Below are positions 1-9,219 of a stretch of DNA of 64,000 nt, in pieces. The position numbers and the translations under genes are program-made. The notes beneath the pieces are model-generated. The model did no database searches. It was given only the letters and a program-made list of their open reading frames with translations, and was not told the origin of the DNA. How positions within the stretch are numbered: position 1 is the stretch's first letter; every line of letters starts with the position of its first letter. Origin of the DNA: Novosphingobium fluoreni (lineage in GTDB: Bacteria > Pseudomonadota > Alphaproteobacteria > Sphingomonadales > Sphingomonadaceae); assembly GCF_014196615.1 (NCBI RefSeq), contig NZ_JACIDY010000001.1, forward strand, positions 62,001 to 126,000, written 5' to 3'.

Positions 1-3000
1 GTGATGCCCACCGCGCCATCCAGATCATAAAGATGCGTCACCGCCGCCGCATCGGCTTCGGGTGCGCCTTCCTCGACCAGCGCGGCGCTGATCCGACCCG
101 AATGGGTGCGGCCGCTTTCGCCCAGCAGATCGCGCGTCTCACGAGCCAGCAGCGCGACACCGCTGCCCAGCCGCTTGATCAGCTCGGCCGGAGCGATCCG
201 CCCCGCCCCCACGCGCAGCAGGTCCGCCATATGGCTGCGAACGGCATGGGCCATCTTGTCGAACAAGGCGATGCGGGCCGTCTCGGTCATCGGCTCGGTC
301 TCGATCCGCCGCCACAGGTCGTCCAGGTTCAGCAGCCGCTGCGCCAGCGTGAACGCGGCGGCGACTTGTCCCAGCGTCGCGCCTTCCTCTTCGGCCAGTT
401 CGAAGGGATGGATCACGCCCAGGCGGTTGACCATGCAATTGGCGAGCTTGGTGGCGACGATCTCGCCCGCCAGGCGGTGCTCCTTGATGAAGGTGCCGAA
501 CTTCTTCTGCATCGCCGGCGGGAACGCGGCCAGCAGAACGCCTTCCATGCTGGGATCGGTGGCGAGCGGGCTGTGCTCGATCGCATCCTGCAACACCAGC
601 TTCGCGCTGGAGAGCAGCACCGCCAGTTCGGGCCGGGTCAGTCCCCGGCCATCGAGCGCCCGGCGCGAAAGCGTGTCGTTATCGGCCAGCCCCTCGGTCC
701 GGCGATCCAGGTTGCCGCCTTCCTCCAGCGTCTCGATCAGGCGCAAGTACGAAGGGATCGCCGCCCCGCCGCCGCGCTCGGCGATCGAAAGAGCGAGCGC
801 CTGGAGCCGGTTGTCCTCCAGCACCAGCGCGGCGACATCGTCGGTCATCGCGCGCAGTAGCTTCACCCGCGCCGGTTCGGTCAACTTGCCCGCCCGCTTG
901 GCGGCGGCCAGCGCGATCTTGATGTTCACCTCGTTGTCCGAACAATCGACGCCCGCCGAATTGTCGATGAAGTCGGTGTTGATCCGGCCGCCCTTGCCGC
1001 CCGCGCCCACTTGCGCAAACTCGATCCGCCCAGCCTGCGTGGTGCCCAGGTTGGCACCTTCGCCGATCACGCGGGCCTGCACCATGTTGCCATCGACACG
1101 CACCGCATCGTTGGCGGGATCGCCCACGGTGGCGTTGTTTTCGGCAGAGGACTTCACATAAGTGCCGATGCCGCCGAACCACAGCAGGTCAACCGGCGCC
1201 TGCAGGATCGCGCTGATCAGCGCCTCGGGCTCCAGCTCGCTCGCCTCGATGGCCAGCGCGGCGCGGATTTCGGCGCTGAGCGGAATGCGCTTCATCGTGC
1301 GCGCGAACACGCCGCCGCCCTTGGAGATCAGCTTCTTGTTATAATCGTCCCAGCTGGACACCGGCAGGTCGAACAATCGCTGGCGCTCGGCCCAGCTCTT
1401 GGCCGCATCGGGCGCGGGATCGAGGAAGATGTGCCGGTGATCGAACGCGGCCACCAGCTTCAGCGACTTGGACAGCAGCATGCCGTTGCCGAACACGTCG
1501 CCCGACATGTCGCCGCAGCCCACCACGCGGACCGGATCGCTCTGCACGTCCACGCCCAGTTCCAGGAAGTGGCGCTGCACCGAAAGCCAGGCACCCTTGG
1601 CGGTGATGCCCATCGCCTTGTGGTCATAGCCCTTGGAGCCGCCGCTGGCGAAAGCGTCGTCCAGCCAGAAGTCATGGGCGATGGCGATGCCGTTCGCCAC
1701 GTCGGAGAACTTGGCCGTGCCCTTGTCCGCCGCGACCACGAAGTACGGGTCTTCCCCATCGCGGATCACCACGCCGTCCGGATGGACCACCGCGTTGTCG
1801 ACGATGTTGTCCGTGATCGACAGCAGCGTGCGGATGAAGATTTCGTAGGCTGCCTGCCCCTCTGCCGCCCAGCCCGCACGATCGCGCTGCGGATCGGGCA
1901 GCAGCTTGGGATAGAAGCCGCCCTTTGCGCCGGTCGGCACGATCACGGCGTTCTTCACCCGCTGCGCCTTCATCAGGCCCAGGATCTCGGTGCGGAAATC
2001 GTCGCGCCGGTCGGACCAGCGCAGGCCGCCGCGCGCAACAGGTCCGGCGCGCAGATGGATGCCCTCCACCCGGCGCGAATAGACGAAGATCTCACGCCAC
2101 GGCACCGGCTTGGGCAGGCCCGGGACAAGCGCGGAATCAAGCTTGAAGGCCAGCGCCCCGTTTCCGTTGTTGGGGACACTCGCGGGTGCGAAGGCGTTGG
2201 TGCGCAGGATCGCTTCCACCAGGCTGCGATAAAGCCGCAGCACGCGGTCGTCGTTGATCGCGGCGACATTGGCCAGGCCATTGCGGATCGCCTCTGACGC
2301 GGCCTCCTCCGCCTTGTCGCGGCTGCCCTTGAAGGCGGGATCGTGCCGCGCACGGAACAGCGCCATCAGTCCCTGAGTGATAGCGGGCGAGCGGCCCAGC
2401 GCATCCACCACGGTGCCGATGGTGTAGCTGATCCCGGTCTGGCGCAGATAGCGGTAGAAGGCGCGCAGCCAGTCCACCTCGCCGGCGGCAAGCCCGGCTA
2501 CGATCACCAGGCGGTTGAACGGATCGTTCTCCGCCTGCCCGTTCAGCACGGCGGCGAAGGCGCTTTCGATCGCCTCGGCCCGGTCCACCAGCGGCGCGGC
2601 GGGTTCCCCGGCGGGAAGCTCCAGCAGGAAATCATGGATGATGCCCATCCGCCCCCGATCGAGCGCGGTAGGGATTTCGGCGAGTACGCGGAACCCGAAC
2701 GCCTCCAGCGCCGGCACCGCGTCTGACAGCGGCAGCACGCCTTCGTTCTGGTAGATCTTCAGGCGCAGCCGCTCGTCACTGTCGGTCGGCAGCCGATAGA
2801 GCCGCACGTCGCGGCGGCTGTGCGGGCCGGACGCGATCTCGGCCTCGCTGCCCGCAAGGCGGCGCAAATGGCGGATGTCGATCGCGGCTTCGGCCGGGCC
2901 ATAGTCGCTGCGGTAGCCCAGCGGAAACGCCTCGGCATAGCGGCTGGCGATCGCGGTGGCGCGATTGCCCTCGCCCCCGTCAGCCGCGACGGCGGCCTCC

Positions 3001-4403
3001 ACCGCCTCACCCCACCCGCGCAGCAGCAGCCGCACTTGGGTATCCAGTTCCACCTCATCGGGCGTGGACGGCGCATCGCGGATATCCAGCACGAAGCGCA
3101 GCATGGCCACGGTGCCGGATTCCACCTGCATGGACCAATCCAGCACGTCCACGCCCTCGGTCTGCTCCAGCAGCGCCTGCACGCGGCCGCGCATCTGCGA
3201 GGAGAGCTGATCACGCGGGAGCCAGACGAACGCGATGGCATGGCGCGAAAGCGGCGCTTCCACCAGCAACAGGCGTGGGCGCGGGCGATCGACCTGCGCG
3301 GTCATCGCCGTCGCCACCCGCTCCACATCGGCATCGCTGAAGCTGACCAGCAGATCGTGCGGTAGCGCGCCCAGCGCATGGCGCAGCGCCTTGCCGGTGT
3401 GGCCGTTGGGATCGAAGCCGAAGCGGGTGTTCAGGTTGTACAACTGCGTGCGCAGGCGCGGGATCTGGTCTGGCGGGGTGGACAGCGCGGCGCTGGTCCA
3501 CAACCCGGCATGGACCGAGATCGCGGTGACCTTGCCACCCTCGATCACCGGCAGCAGGAACAAGTCCAGCGGCACCCGGCGGTGGACGGTGGCGACCTGG
3601 TTGGCCTTGACGATGATCGGCGCGCGCACCGTGCCGGTCTTCACCTGCTCGTCAAAAGCGGCGAAGGCCCGCTCGAAGCTGGCGTCGGCCAGAATCGCCT
3701 TGGCGCGGCGGCAGATGCCCAGCAACTGGCCGTGGCCGCCCTCCCGCTTGCGCGTGATGTGGCCCAGCTGGGTCAGGTTGCCATCGGCGAACCAACGCAG
3801 CAGTTCCGCGCCTTCCTCGTCCTGCGTCAGCCCATCGGCTTCCTGCTTCATCAGCGCCACCATGCGCGGGTAATCGGTGACGGCGGCGCGCACATCGGCC
3901 AGCACGGCAGCCAGCGTCTGCGCCAGTTCGCGGCGCTGGCGAGCATCGATGCGCGCAGCTTCGATATAGATCAGCGATTCGCGAGACACTTGCGCCTGCT
4001 CCTTGCCTGCGCGAGGCGCGGCGAGGCCGGTCAGTTGCCCATCGCCATCGCGGGTGGCGGTGATGACGGGGTGGACCAGGCGATCGATGGCGATGCCCAT
4101 TCCGGTCAGCGCCCCGGCAACCGAGTCCACCAAGAACGGCATATCGTCGTTCACCAGCGCGATCCGCAGAAAGCGGCGGCCACCATCTTCGCTGGTGGAG
4201 GCCAGCTCGATCACCGGCTCACCCGGCGCGCGGCGGCGCGCGGCGGCCAGCAGGAACTGCGCGGTTTCCTCTACCCAGCCCTTCTCGAACGGGCCATCGC
4301 CGGGCAGCAGCGATTCCCGCACCCGAACCGCGATCGCGGCGCCGATATCGCCGGGGGCAGCGCCGCTTTTGCGACGCGTTGCGGTCTTGGTACCTGCGGC
4401 CAT
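1..4403 (-). CDS. NAD-specific glutamate dehydrogenase (large type), partial
   Basis: Large NAD-dependent glutamate dehydrogenase converting glutamate to 2-oxoglutarate and ammonium in the cytoplasm. The frame is open from the ATG at 4403 to the window edge (about 1467 codons), so the C-terminus lies outside; family members are about 1550-1650 residues. The N-terminal regulatory part carries VNDDMPFLVDSV, typical of this class. The catalytic part shows RGGLRWSDRRDDFRTE around 2030-1985, PTGAKGGFYPK around 1950-1920, and VVGCGDMSGDVFGNGM around 1530-1480 (nucleotide-binding region). No shift or stop interrupts the frame. It is transcribed alone, about 180 bp from the next gene on the same strand. 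Family assignment is firm. Confidence 0.95.
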   Translation of the reverse strand, partial: MAAGTKTATRRKSGAAPGDIGAAIAVRVRESLLPGDGPFEKGWVEETAQFLLAAARRRAPGEPVIELASTSEDGGRRFLRIALVNDDMPFLVDSVAGALTGMGIAIDRLVHPVITATRDGDGQLTGLAAPRAGKEQAQVSRESLIYIEAARIDARQRRELAQTLAAVLADVRAAVTDYPRMVALMKQEADGLTQDEEGAELLRWFADGNLTQLGHITRKREGGHGQLLGICRRAKAILADASFERAFAAFDEQVKTGTVRAPIIVKANQVATVHRRVPLDLFLLPVIEGGKVTAISVHAGLWTSAALSTPPDQIPRLRTQLYNLNTRFGFDPNGHTGKALRHALGALPHDLLVSFSDADVERVATAMTAQVDRPRPRLLLVEAPLSRHAIAFVWLPRDQLSSQMRGRVQALLEQTEGVDVLDWSMQVESGTVAMLRFVLDIRDAPSTPDEVELDTQVRLLLRGWGEAVEAAVAADGGEGNRATAIASRYAEAFPLGYRSDYGPAEAAIDIRHLRRLAGSEAEIASGPHSRRDVRLYRLPTDSDERLRLKIYQNEGVLPLSDAVPALEAFGFRVLAEIPTALDRGRMGIIHDFLLELPAGEPAAPLVDRAEAIESAFAAVLNGQAENDPFNRLVIVAGLAAGEVDWLRAFYRYLRQTGISYTIGTVVDALGRSPAITQGLMALFRARHDPAFKGSRDKAEEAASEAIRNGLANVAAINDDRVLRLYRSLVEAILRTNAFAPASVPNNGNGALAFKLDSALVPGLPKPVPWREIFVYSRRVEGIHLRAGPVARGGLRWSDRRDDFRTEILGLMKAQRVKNAVIVPTGAKGGFYPKLLPDPQRDRAGWAAEGQAAYEIFIRTLLSITDNIVDNAVVHPDGVVIRDGEDPYFVVAADKGTAKFSDVANGIAIAHDFWLDDAFASGGSKGYDHKAMGITAKGAWLSVQRHFLELGVDVQSDPVRVVGCGDMSGDVFGNGMLLSKSLKLVAAFDHRHIFLDPAPDAAKSWAERQRLFDLPVSSWDDYNKKLISKGGGVFARTMKRIPLSAEIRAALAIEASELEPEALISAILQAPVDLLWFGGIGTYVKSSAENNATVGDPANDAVRVDGNMVQARVIGEGANLGTTQAGRIEFAQVGAGGKGGRINTDFIDNSAGVDCSDNEVNIKIALAAAKRAGKLTEPARVKLLRAMTDDVAALVLEDNRLQALALSIAERGGGAAIPSYLRLIETLEEGGNLDRRTEGLADNDTLSRRALDGRGLTRPELAVLLSSAKLVLQDAIEHSPLATDPSMEGVLLAAFPPAMQKKFGTFIKEHRLAGEIVATKLANCMVNRLGVIHPFELAEEEGATLGQVAAAFTLAQRLLNLDDLWRRIETEPMTETARIALFDKMAHAVRSHMADLLRVGAGRIAPAELIKRLGSGVALLARETRDLLGESGRTHSGRISAALVEEGAPEADAAAVTHLYDLDGAVGI

Positions 4404-4583
4404 GTCCTGTCTCTCCAAACCGATCGCGACGCCCGCCCCGTGCGCCGCAACATTGCCGGGATATAAGCCATGCGCAAGCAACGCCCAGCCCCGTGCTTAC
4501 GGCGCTTAACGAAACGGAATGGCGTCAGGCTGCATCGAATTTCGGATAACTCAAGCAATGTAACGCGCGGCCGCTCGCGCCCG

Positions 4584-5324
4584 TCAGATGCTCATCTTCT
4601 TGAACTGGAATTCGGGGATTTTGCGAATGGCTAGCATGATGCCCTGCCACACGGGCCGCACGTAGATCACGTCCTTGCCCTTCTCCACCGCCTTGAAGAT
4701 CGCGTTACCCACTTCGGCGGGTTCGGCGGTGAGCTTGGCGGGCAAGTCCAGCCCCTGTGTCATCGCGGTGCGCACGAAGCCGGGCAGCACGGTGACGACA
4801 TGCACGCCGGTCTTGTCCTTGGCGAGGCGGTTGCGCAGGCCGGAAAGGAACGCGGTGAACCCGGCCTTGGCCGAACCGTAGACATAGTTCGCCGCGCGTC
4901 CTCGCTCGCCCGCGACCGAGCTGATGCCCACCAGCGTGCCCGATCCGCGCGCCACCATCTTGTTGGCCAATACGGTGAACAGGCTGGCCGGTCCTTCAAA
5001 ATTGCTGCGCATCACCCGCGCCATCTCTGCCAGCGAGGTCTCGTTCTGCTTCTGCTCGCCCATGAAGCCGACGGTGCAGACCACCACGCCCGGCAGCACG
5101 GGCAGGCCGGCCACGAAAGCCTCGTGACTGGACAGGTCCAGCGCATCGACTTCGTGCAATGACACCTGCGCGCCATAGCGGGCGATCAGGTCCTTGCGAT
5201 CGTCCGCCAGCGCGGGGGCGTTGCGCGCGGCCAGTTGCACGGCATAACCCTTGGCGGCGAAGGCGCGGGCGGCGGCGATGCCGATATCGGATCGCGCCCC
5301 GATGATGAGGACGGATTGGGTCAC
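4584..5324 (-). CDS. SDR-family reductase, DprE2-like (polyprenyl-phospho-2-keto-pentose reductase)
   Basis: A 246-residue short-chain dehydrogenase. The NAD(P) loop is GARSDIG at residues 9-15, the catalytic Ser is at 135/136 (VGISS), and YGSAK at 149-153 is the YxxxK pair. In mycobacteria DprE2 reduces the keto-sugar made by DprE1 to give decaprenyl-phospho-arabinose. The DprE2 assignment rests on the partner: its start overlaps the stop of a clear DprE1 homologue by 4 bp (5321-5324), and a GtrA and a UbiA gene precede that. It is the last gene of the cassette. The SDR fold is certain; the lipid-linked pentose substrate is inferred from context. Confidence 0.85.
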   Translation of the reverse strand: MTQSVLIIGARSDIGIAAARAFAAKGYAVQLAARNAPALADDRKDLIARYGAQVSLHEVDALDLSSHEAFVAGLPVLPGVVVCTVGFMGEQKQNETSLAEMARVMRSNFEGPASLFTVLANKMVARGSGTLVGISSVAGERGRAANYVYGSAKAGFTAFLSGLRNRLAKDKTGVHVVTVLPGFVRTAMTQGLDLPAKLTAEPAEVGNAIFKAVEKGKDVIYVRPVWQGIMLAIRKIPEFQFKKMSI

Positions 5325-6649
5325 AGGGCGAGCCTTTCGGATTGTAGCGAACGAAAGCGCGCAGCGGCACCGCTGGCCTCCCGCATTTGCGTGAATGCCT
5401 TAACGCGCGGATCGGACAGCCGCAGCCGCTCGGGCGTCAGCAGGCTATCCTTGGCAAGGTAGAACCTGCCGCCGTGATCGATGGCGATGGCCTCCAACTC
5501 GGCAAACAGGCCGGGCGTCTGTTGCCGCATCGGGAAATCCAGCGCCAGGGTATAGCCCTCCATCGGGAACGAGAACGGGCTGTCCTGCGCCCCCATGCGC
5601 TTCAGCACCGCCAGGAACGAGCCTTGCCCCGATCGCGCGATTTCACCCAACATCGCGGTCAACCCGGCATGCGAGGCCTTCAGCGGAATGACACACTGGA
5701 ACTGCGCAAAGCCGGTGCGGCCGTAAATGCGGTTCCATTCCAGGATCGCATCGAGCGGGTAGAAATAGCTGTCGTAATCGATCAGCGAGGCCCCCGCCTG
5801 CCGCCGCCCGTTGGCGTAGTAGAGCGTGTTGAACGCCTTCACCGAAAGCGAATTCAGCGCAAAGCTTGGGAAGTCGAGCGGCACCGACTTCTTGCCCCGC
5901 GATTTCTCCACCCAGCGATCGGCGTGCTGCTTTTCGGTGAGATCTGACAGGGTGGCATGTTCGCCCAGCATCACCAGTGAACGGCCGGTCGCCGCGCCGG
6001 ATGCCAGGCAATCGATCCAGCCCACCGAATAGGTTGCATCCTGGGCTTGCTCGAACAGCGCCATCGCCGTGGCGAGATCGGGGGCGGGCCGCATCGTCTG
6101 CTTGATCCAGCCGGTCTGTACCCTGGTCAGCCGCAGCGCCGCGCGCAGGATCACGCCGGTCAGGCCCATGCCGCCGACCGTCCAGCCGAACAGCTCCGCC
6201 TCCTCATCGCGGCTGGCGCGGCGGATCACGCCATCGCTACCCAACACGTCGATCCAGTCCACGAAGGCGCCGAACGAGCCGTGCTTGTGATGGTTCTTGC
6301 CATGAACGTCAGAAGCGATCGCCCCGCCCAGAGAGACGAACTTGGTGCCCGGCGTCACCGAAGGAAACCAGCCCCGCGGCAGGAAAAGCTCGATCAGGTC
6401 CGCCAGCAACACGCCGGCTTCCGCCACAACTTGCCCGGTCTGCTCGTCAAAGGCCAGCACCCGGTCCAGCCCGCGCATATCCAGCGTTTGGGCCGGGTTG
6501 AGCGCGCTATCACCATAAGCCCGGCCATTGCCGCGCGCGATCAGACCACCCGCGTTCCGGGCCAAGGCGCTCTCCACCCCGGCTACGTCGCGCGGCCGCA
6601 CAACGGCGCATTCGGCTTGCGGAAAACGGCCCCAACCTGAAAGCTTCAT
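5321..6649 (-). CDS. FAD-linked oxidase, DprE1-like (decaprenylphosphoryl-ribose 2-oxidase homologue)
   Basis: A 442-residue flavoenzyme of the VAO/ALO class that aligns by eye over its whole length with Mycobacterium tuberculosis DprE1 (recalled sequence). Matching blocks include ARGNGRAYGDSALN (38-51), GGAIASDVHGKNHH (108-121, with His116 at the place of Mtb His132), FYPLDAILEWNRIYG (296-310) and YLAKDS (397-402, with Lys400 at Mtb Lys418). Mtb Cys387, the residue attacked by benzothiazinones, corresponds to Ala369 here (GYTLALDFP). The enzyme should oxidise the C2 hydroxyl of a polyprenyl-phospho-ribose. It overlaps both neighbours by 4 bp. Substrate and lipid length are inferred. Confidence 0.9.
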   Translation of the reverse strand: MKLSGWGRFPQAECAVVRPRDVAGVESALARNAGGLIARGNGRAYGDSALNPAQTLDMRGLDRVLAFDEQTGQVVAEAGVLLADLIELFLPRGWFPSVTPGTKFVSLGGAIASDVHGKNHHKHGSFGAFVDWIDVLGSDGVIRRASRDEEAELFGWTVGGMGLTGVILRAALRLTRVQTGWIKQTMRPAPDLATAMALFEQAQDATYSVGWIDCLASGAATGRSLVMLGEHATLSDLTEKQHADRWVEKSRGKKSVPLDFPSFALNSLSVKAFNTLYYANGRRQAGASLIDYDSYFYPLDAILEWNRIYGRTGFAQFQCVIPLKASHAGLTAMLGEIARSGQGSFLAVLKRMGAQDSPFSFPMEGYTLALDFPMRQQTPGLFAELEAIAIDHGGRFYLAKDSLLTPERLRLSDPRVKAFTQMREASGAAARFRSLQSERLAL

Positions 6650-7152
6650 CGCGTCAGCTCCGCCCGGTGCAACACCGCATCGGTGAACACGAACCGCCGA
6701 TCAAGCTGGTATTTCACGACGTAGCCCACCGCCAGGCCCAGCACCGCACCCAGTTCGCGCATCGCCTCGGTGCGCCAGACGAACCAGAACAGGCTTTCGC
6801 TTCCCCAGAAGATCGCCGTCGTGACCAGACCCATCGCGGTATAAAGCCCGAACTTGGCGCCATGCTGCTTCATGCCGGTACCCACGTCGAAAAAGATCCA
6901 GCGCTTGTCGAGGATATACTTGATGACGAGGCCAACGAAGGTGCCCGCGATCATCGCCGCGCCGAACACGGCGGTGGCCCATAAGCCCTGCGGCACTATC
7001 CCCTCCAGCCAGCCGGGCCGATGGTTGCCCAGCCGCATCACCAGGCGCTGCGTGCCCAGGTTCGCCACGGTCGCAATCACGGCGAACACCGCATAGCGCA
7101 CGATCAGCGCCGGCAGGGTCAGCGTGGCTGGTGCGGGATCGGCGCGGCTCAC
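6646..7152 (-). CDS. GtrA-family membrane protein
   Basis: A 168-residue protein with four predicted membrane segments and the GtrA pattern: an early helix with FAVIATVANLGTQR, then KYILDKRWIFFD and a closing YQLDRRFVFTD. GtrA proteins are small membrane proteins linked to polyprenyl-phosphate-sugar translocation or handling; mycobacterial Rv3789, next to dprE1/dprE2, belongs to the same family. The gene overlaps both neighbours by 4 bp (ATGA-type junctions), so it is probably translated with them. A role in moving or presenting a polyprenyl-phospho-pentose is inferred from this context. Confidence 0.85.
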   Translation of the reverse strand: MSRADPAPATLTLPALIVRYAVFAVIATVANLGTQRLVMRLGNHRPGWLEGIVPQGLWATAVFGAAMIAGTFVGLVIKYILDKRWIFFDVGTGMKQHGAKFGLYTAMGLVTTAIFWGSESLFWFVWRTEAMRELGAVLGLAVGYVVKYQLDRRFVFTDAVLHRAELTR

Positions 7153-8621
7153 GGGATGGTCGCCGCCATCACGAAGCCGAACATCAGGACGCCGCAGATC
7201 ATGCTGACCTTGTCCTTGGCCGCGAACACGATCGGGTCGTCATGCATCTCGCCGCGATGCGCCTTGAAGATCACGCGGCTGATCCAGAACAGCAGCACCG
7301 GCGTCACCCCCCACAGCGCTTCGGGCCGCGTGTAAATTTCGGTCACCGCATCGGAACTGAGATAAAGCGTGATGACCAGCACCGAAACCAGGCCCGAGGC
7401 GGTCCCCATCTGCGAAACGAGCTCCAGGTCATCGGGGTGATAGCCGCGCCCGACGATCTGGAGCTTGCCCGCTTTCACCGCGTCCACCAGTTCTGCCTGC
7501 CGCTTCACCGCCGCCAGCGAGAAGAAGATGAACAGCGAGAACGCCGCCAGCCACACCGAGATCGGCAGCCCCGTCGCCACTCCGCCCGCAACGACGCGGA
7601 TGGTGTAAAGCCCGGCCAGCACGCAGATGTCGATGATCGGGTACCGCTTCAACGAGAGCGAATAGGCCGTCGTGGTGATGAAGTAGATCCCTAGCGTCAG
7701 CAGGAACAGCGGCCCCAGCAGCGCGGCGATGGCGAAGCCGGCCAGCAGCAGCAGCACCGTCACCGGCAGGCCCAACTCGATCGCCGCCGCACCGCTGGCG
7801 AAAGGCCGCTTGCGTTTGCGGGCGTGGGCACGGTCGGCCGAGAGGTCGAGCAGGTCGTTCACCAGATAGACGCTGGAGGCGACCAGGCTGAACGCCACGA
7901 ATGCGCCCAACGTGCGCAGCAGCAGGTCGGGGTCGAGCAGCTTGTGCGCCCCGGCGATCGCCAGGAAGACCAGCACGTTCTTGGCCCATTGATGCGGGCG
8001 CAGCGCCTTCAACAGCCCCTTGGCACTTCCGGCGGGCGGCTGGATCGCGTGGAAACTTGTGTGCGCCTCGGCCCTGGCGCGCACGCGGCCCGAGCGGCTC
8101 TTGACCACCGCATGCCCGGAATTGCGCCACACCGCATCGTCGGCATGGGTATCGCCGACATAGGCATAATTGCCCTGGCCATAGCGCTCAACTAGGAACG
8201 CGGCCTTGTTCGGCCCCTTCAGATTGCGCACCCCGTCAGAGCCGAACACCTCGTCAAACAGCCCAAGATGCGCGCCGATCCGGTCCGCCAGCCGCTGGTC
8301 CGTCGCGGTGACGAGCGCCACCTTGCCGCCCTGCGCCCGCCAATCGCGGATGTAGGCGATCACCTCATCATCGTAGGGCAGCACGGTGACATCGACGTTG
8401 GACCGCTGCGCCAACATCGCCTTCAGCTGCGCCTTGCCCCTGCCGAGATGCGCCGCCGCCGCGAAAGGCACGCGCCAGTCATGGGCAAAGGCGGACCAGA
8501 ACGTCTCATGCAGCATGTTGGACCGCAGCAACGTGCCATCCAGGTCCACCGCAAGGACGAGCGGGAGCGTGCGGGAAGAGCCGCCCTTCACCAAAGGTAT
8601 CGCGATCTCGGCAAGCGTCAC
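7149..8621 (-). CDS. HAD phosphatase-UbiA prenyltransferase fusion (DPPR synthase-like)
   Basis: A 490-residue fusion. Residues ~20-195 are a HAD-type phosphatase: DLDGT at 26-30 (nucleophile Asp26), VTATD near 104, and GDTHADD at 156-162. Residues ~205-490 are a UbiA-family membrane prenyltransferase with NDLLDLSAD at 255-263 and a second polar loop near SLKRYPIID (322-331). In mycobacteria the UbiA enzyme Rv3806c joins phosphoribose to decaprenyl phosphate, and a separate enzyme is thought to remove the 5-phosphate. The fusion could do both steps. Start is GTG at 8621, chosen because it precedes the HAD motif properly. It is the first gene of the cassette. Domain calls are firm; the exact substrate is inferred. 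Confidence 0.88.
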   Translation of the reverse strand: MTLAEIAIPLVKGGSSRTLPLVLAVDLDGTLLRSNMLHETFWSAFAHDWRVPFAAAAHLGRGKAQLKAMLAQRSNVDVTVLPYDDEVIAYIRDWRAQGGKVALVTATDQRLADRIGAHLGLFDEVFGSDGVRNLKGPNKAAFLVERYGQGNYAYVGDTHADDAVWRNSGHAVVKSRSGRVRARAEAHTSFHAIQPPAGSAKGLLKALRPHQWAKNVLVFLAIAGAHKLLDPDLLLRTLGAFVAFSLVASSVYLVNDLLDLSADRAHARKRKRPFASGAAAIELGLPVTVLLLLAGFAIAALLGPLFLLTLGIYFITTTAYSLSLKRYPIIDICVLAGLYTIRVVAGGVATGLPISVWLAAFSLFIFFSLAAVKRQAELVDAVKAGKLQIVGRGYHPDDLELVSQMGTASGLVSVLVITLYLSSDAVTEIYTRPEALWGVTPVLLFWISRVIFKAHRGEMHDDPIVFAAKDKVSMICGVLMFGFVMAATIP

Positions 8622-9219
8622 GCAGCGGCCCCCGCCATAAAGCCTGGACGCTGCCGGTCTGTCATGCTGCCCTTCACCATTGCCTGTCGCCGTAGAAGGA
8701 ACAGAGCCGCCAAAACCATAGATCCGATCCCGGATGCGTGGATCGACCAGATCTGCGGCTTACCTGGAACACGCGAAAAAATCGTTACCTGCTGGGCCCT
8801 TTCGCGATGCCATATCAGCCTTGCAGCCCCGCCACTCTGCAAGAAGCTACCGGGCACGGCGATACGCCGCATCGCATGGCGACCGAAGTTGCGACGACAT
8901 CTTTCAGCCATGCATGGCATCACCCACGAAGGCTGTGCCAAAGCGCGGCGAGATGAAGAGCGCTGCACTATCGCAGGCCTCATATCGATAAGTTCGACCC
9001 CATTTCTGCCACGCCTCCGTAAAGGTACGTGCCCTTCAACGTTATCGCCTTATCATCGAAGAATTGTCGCTGCCAGCGATGATCTTGCACCTGGCGCTAG
9101 GGGCTGCGCTTCAGCCATGCCGGAGCCGATCGCCACAGCAATCAGTTTAGGGTTTGGAGTGACAACCGGTAAGAATCTCACGCGCCTGAGAATTTTTCCC
9201 AAACGACCAATGTTTGAAA
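8622..9219. other. Gap between the DPA-like cassette and the exopolysaccharide locus
   Basis: About 600 bp without a gene that can be supported. One minus-strand frame (8983-8618) ends in a TGA overlapping the GTG of the downstream HAD-UbiA gene. Its tail has a hydrophobic stretch followed by LLRRQ after a VPGKP sequence, loosely like a PEP-CTERM anchor. Its N-terminal half does not look like a coding sequence, so it is not called. The promoter of the four-gene cassette should lie here. Confidence 0.4.

Noticed and set aside
1011..2297. A 428-codon plus-strand frame at the left edge
   Set aside because: It is the antisense shadow of the NAD-glutamate dehydrogenase gene, which has conserved catalytic blocks on the minus strand.
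8618..8983. A 121-codon frame overlapping the start of the HAD-UbiA gene, with a hydrophobic tail like a sorting anchor
   Set aside because: The VPGKP and LLRRQ resemblance is weak, there is no signal peptide, and the first half is Arg-rich noise. The GTGA overlap alone is not enough.
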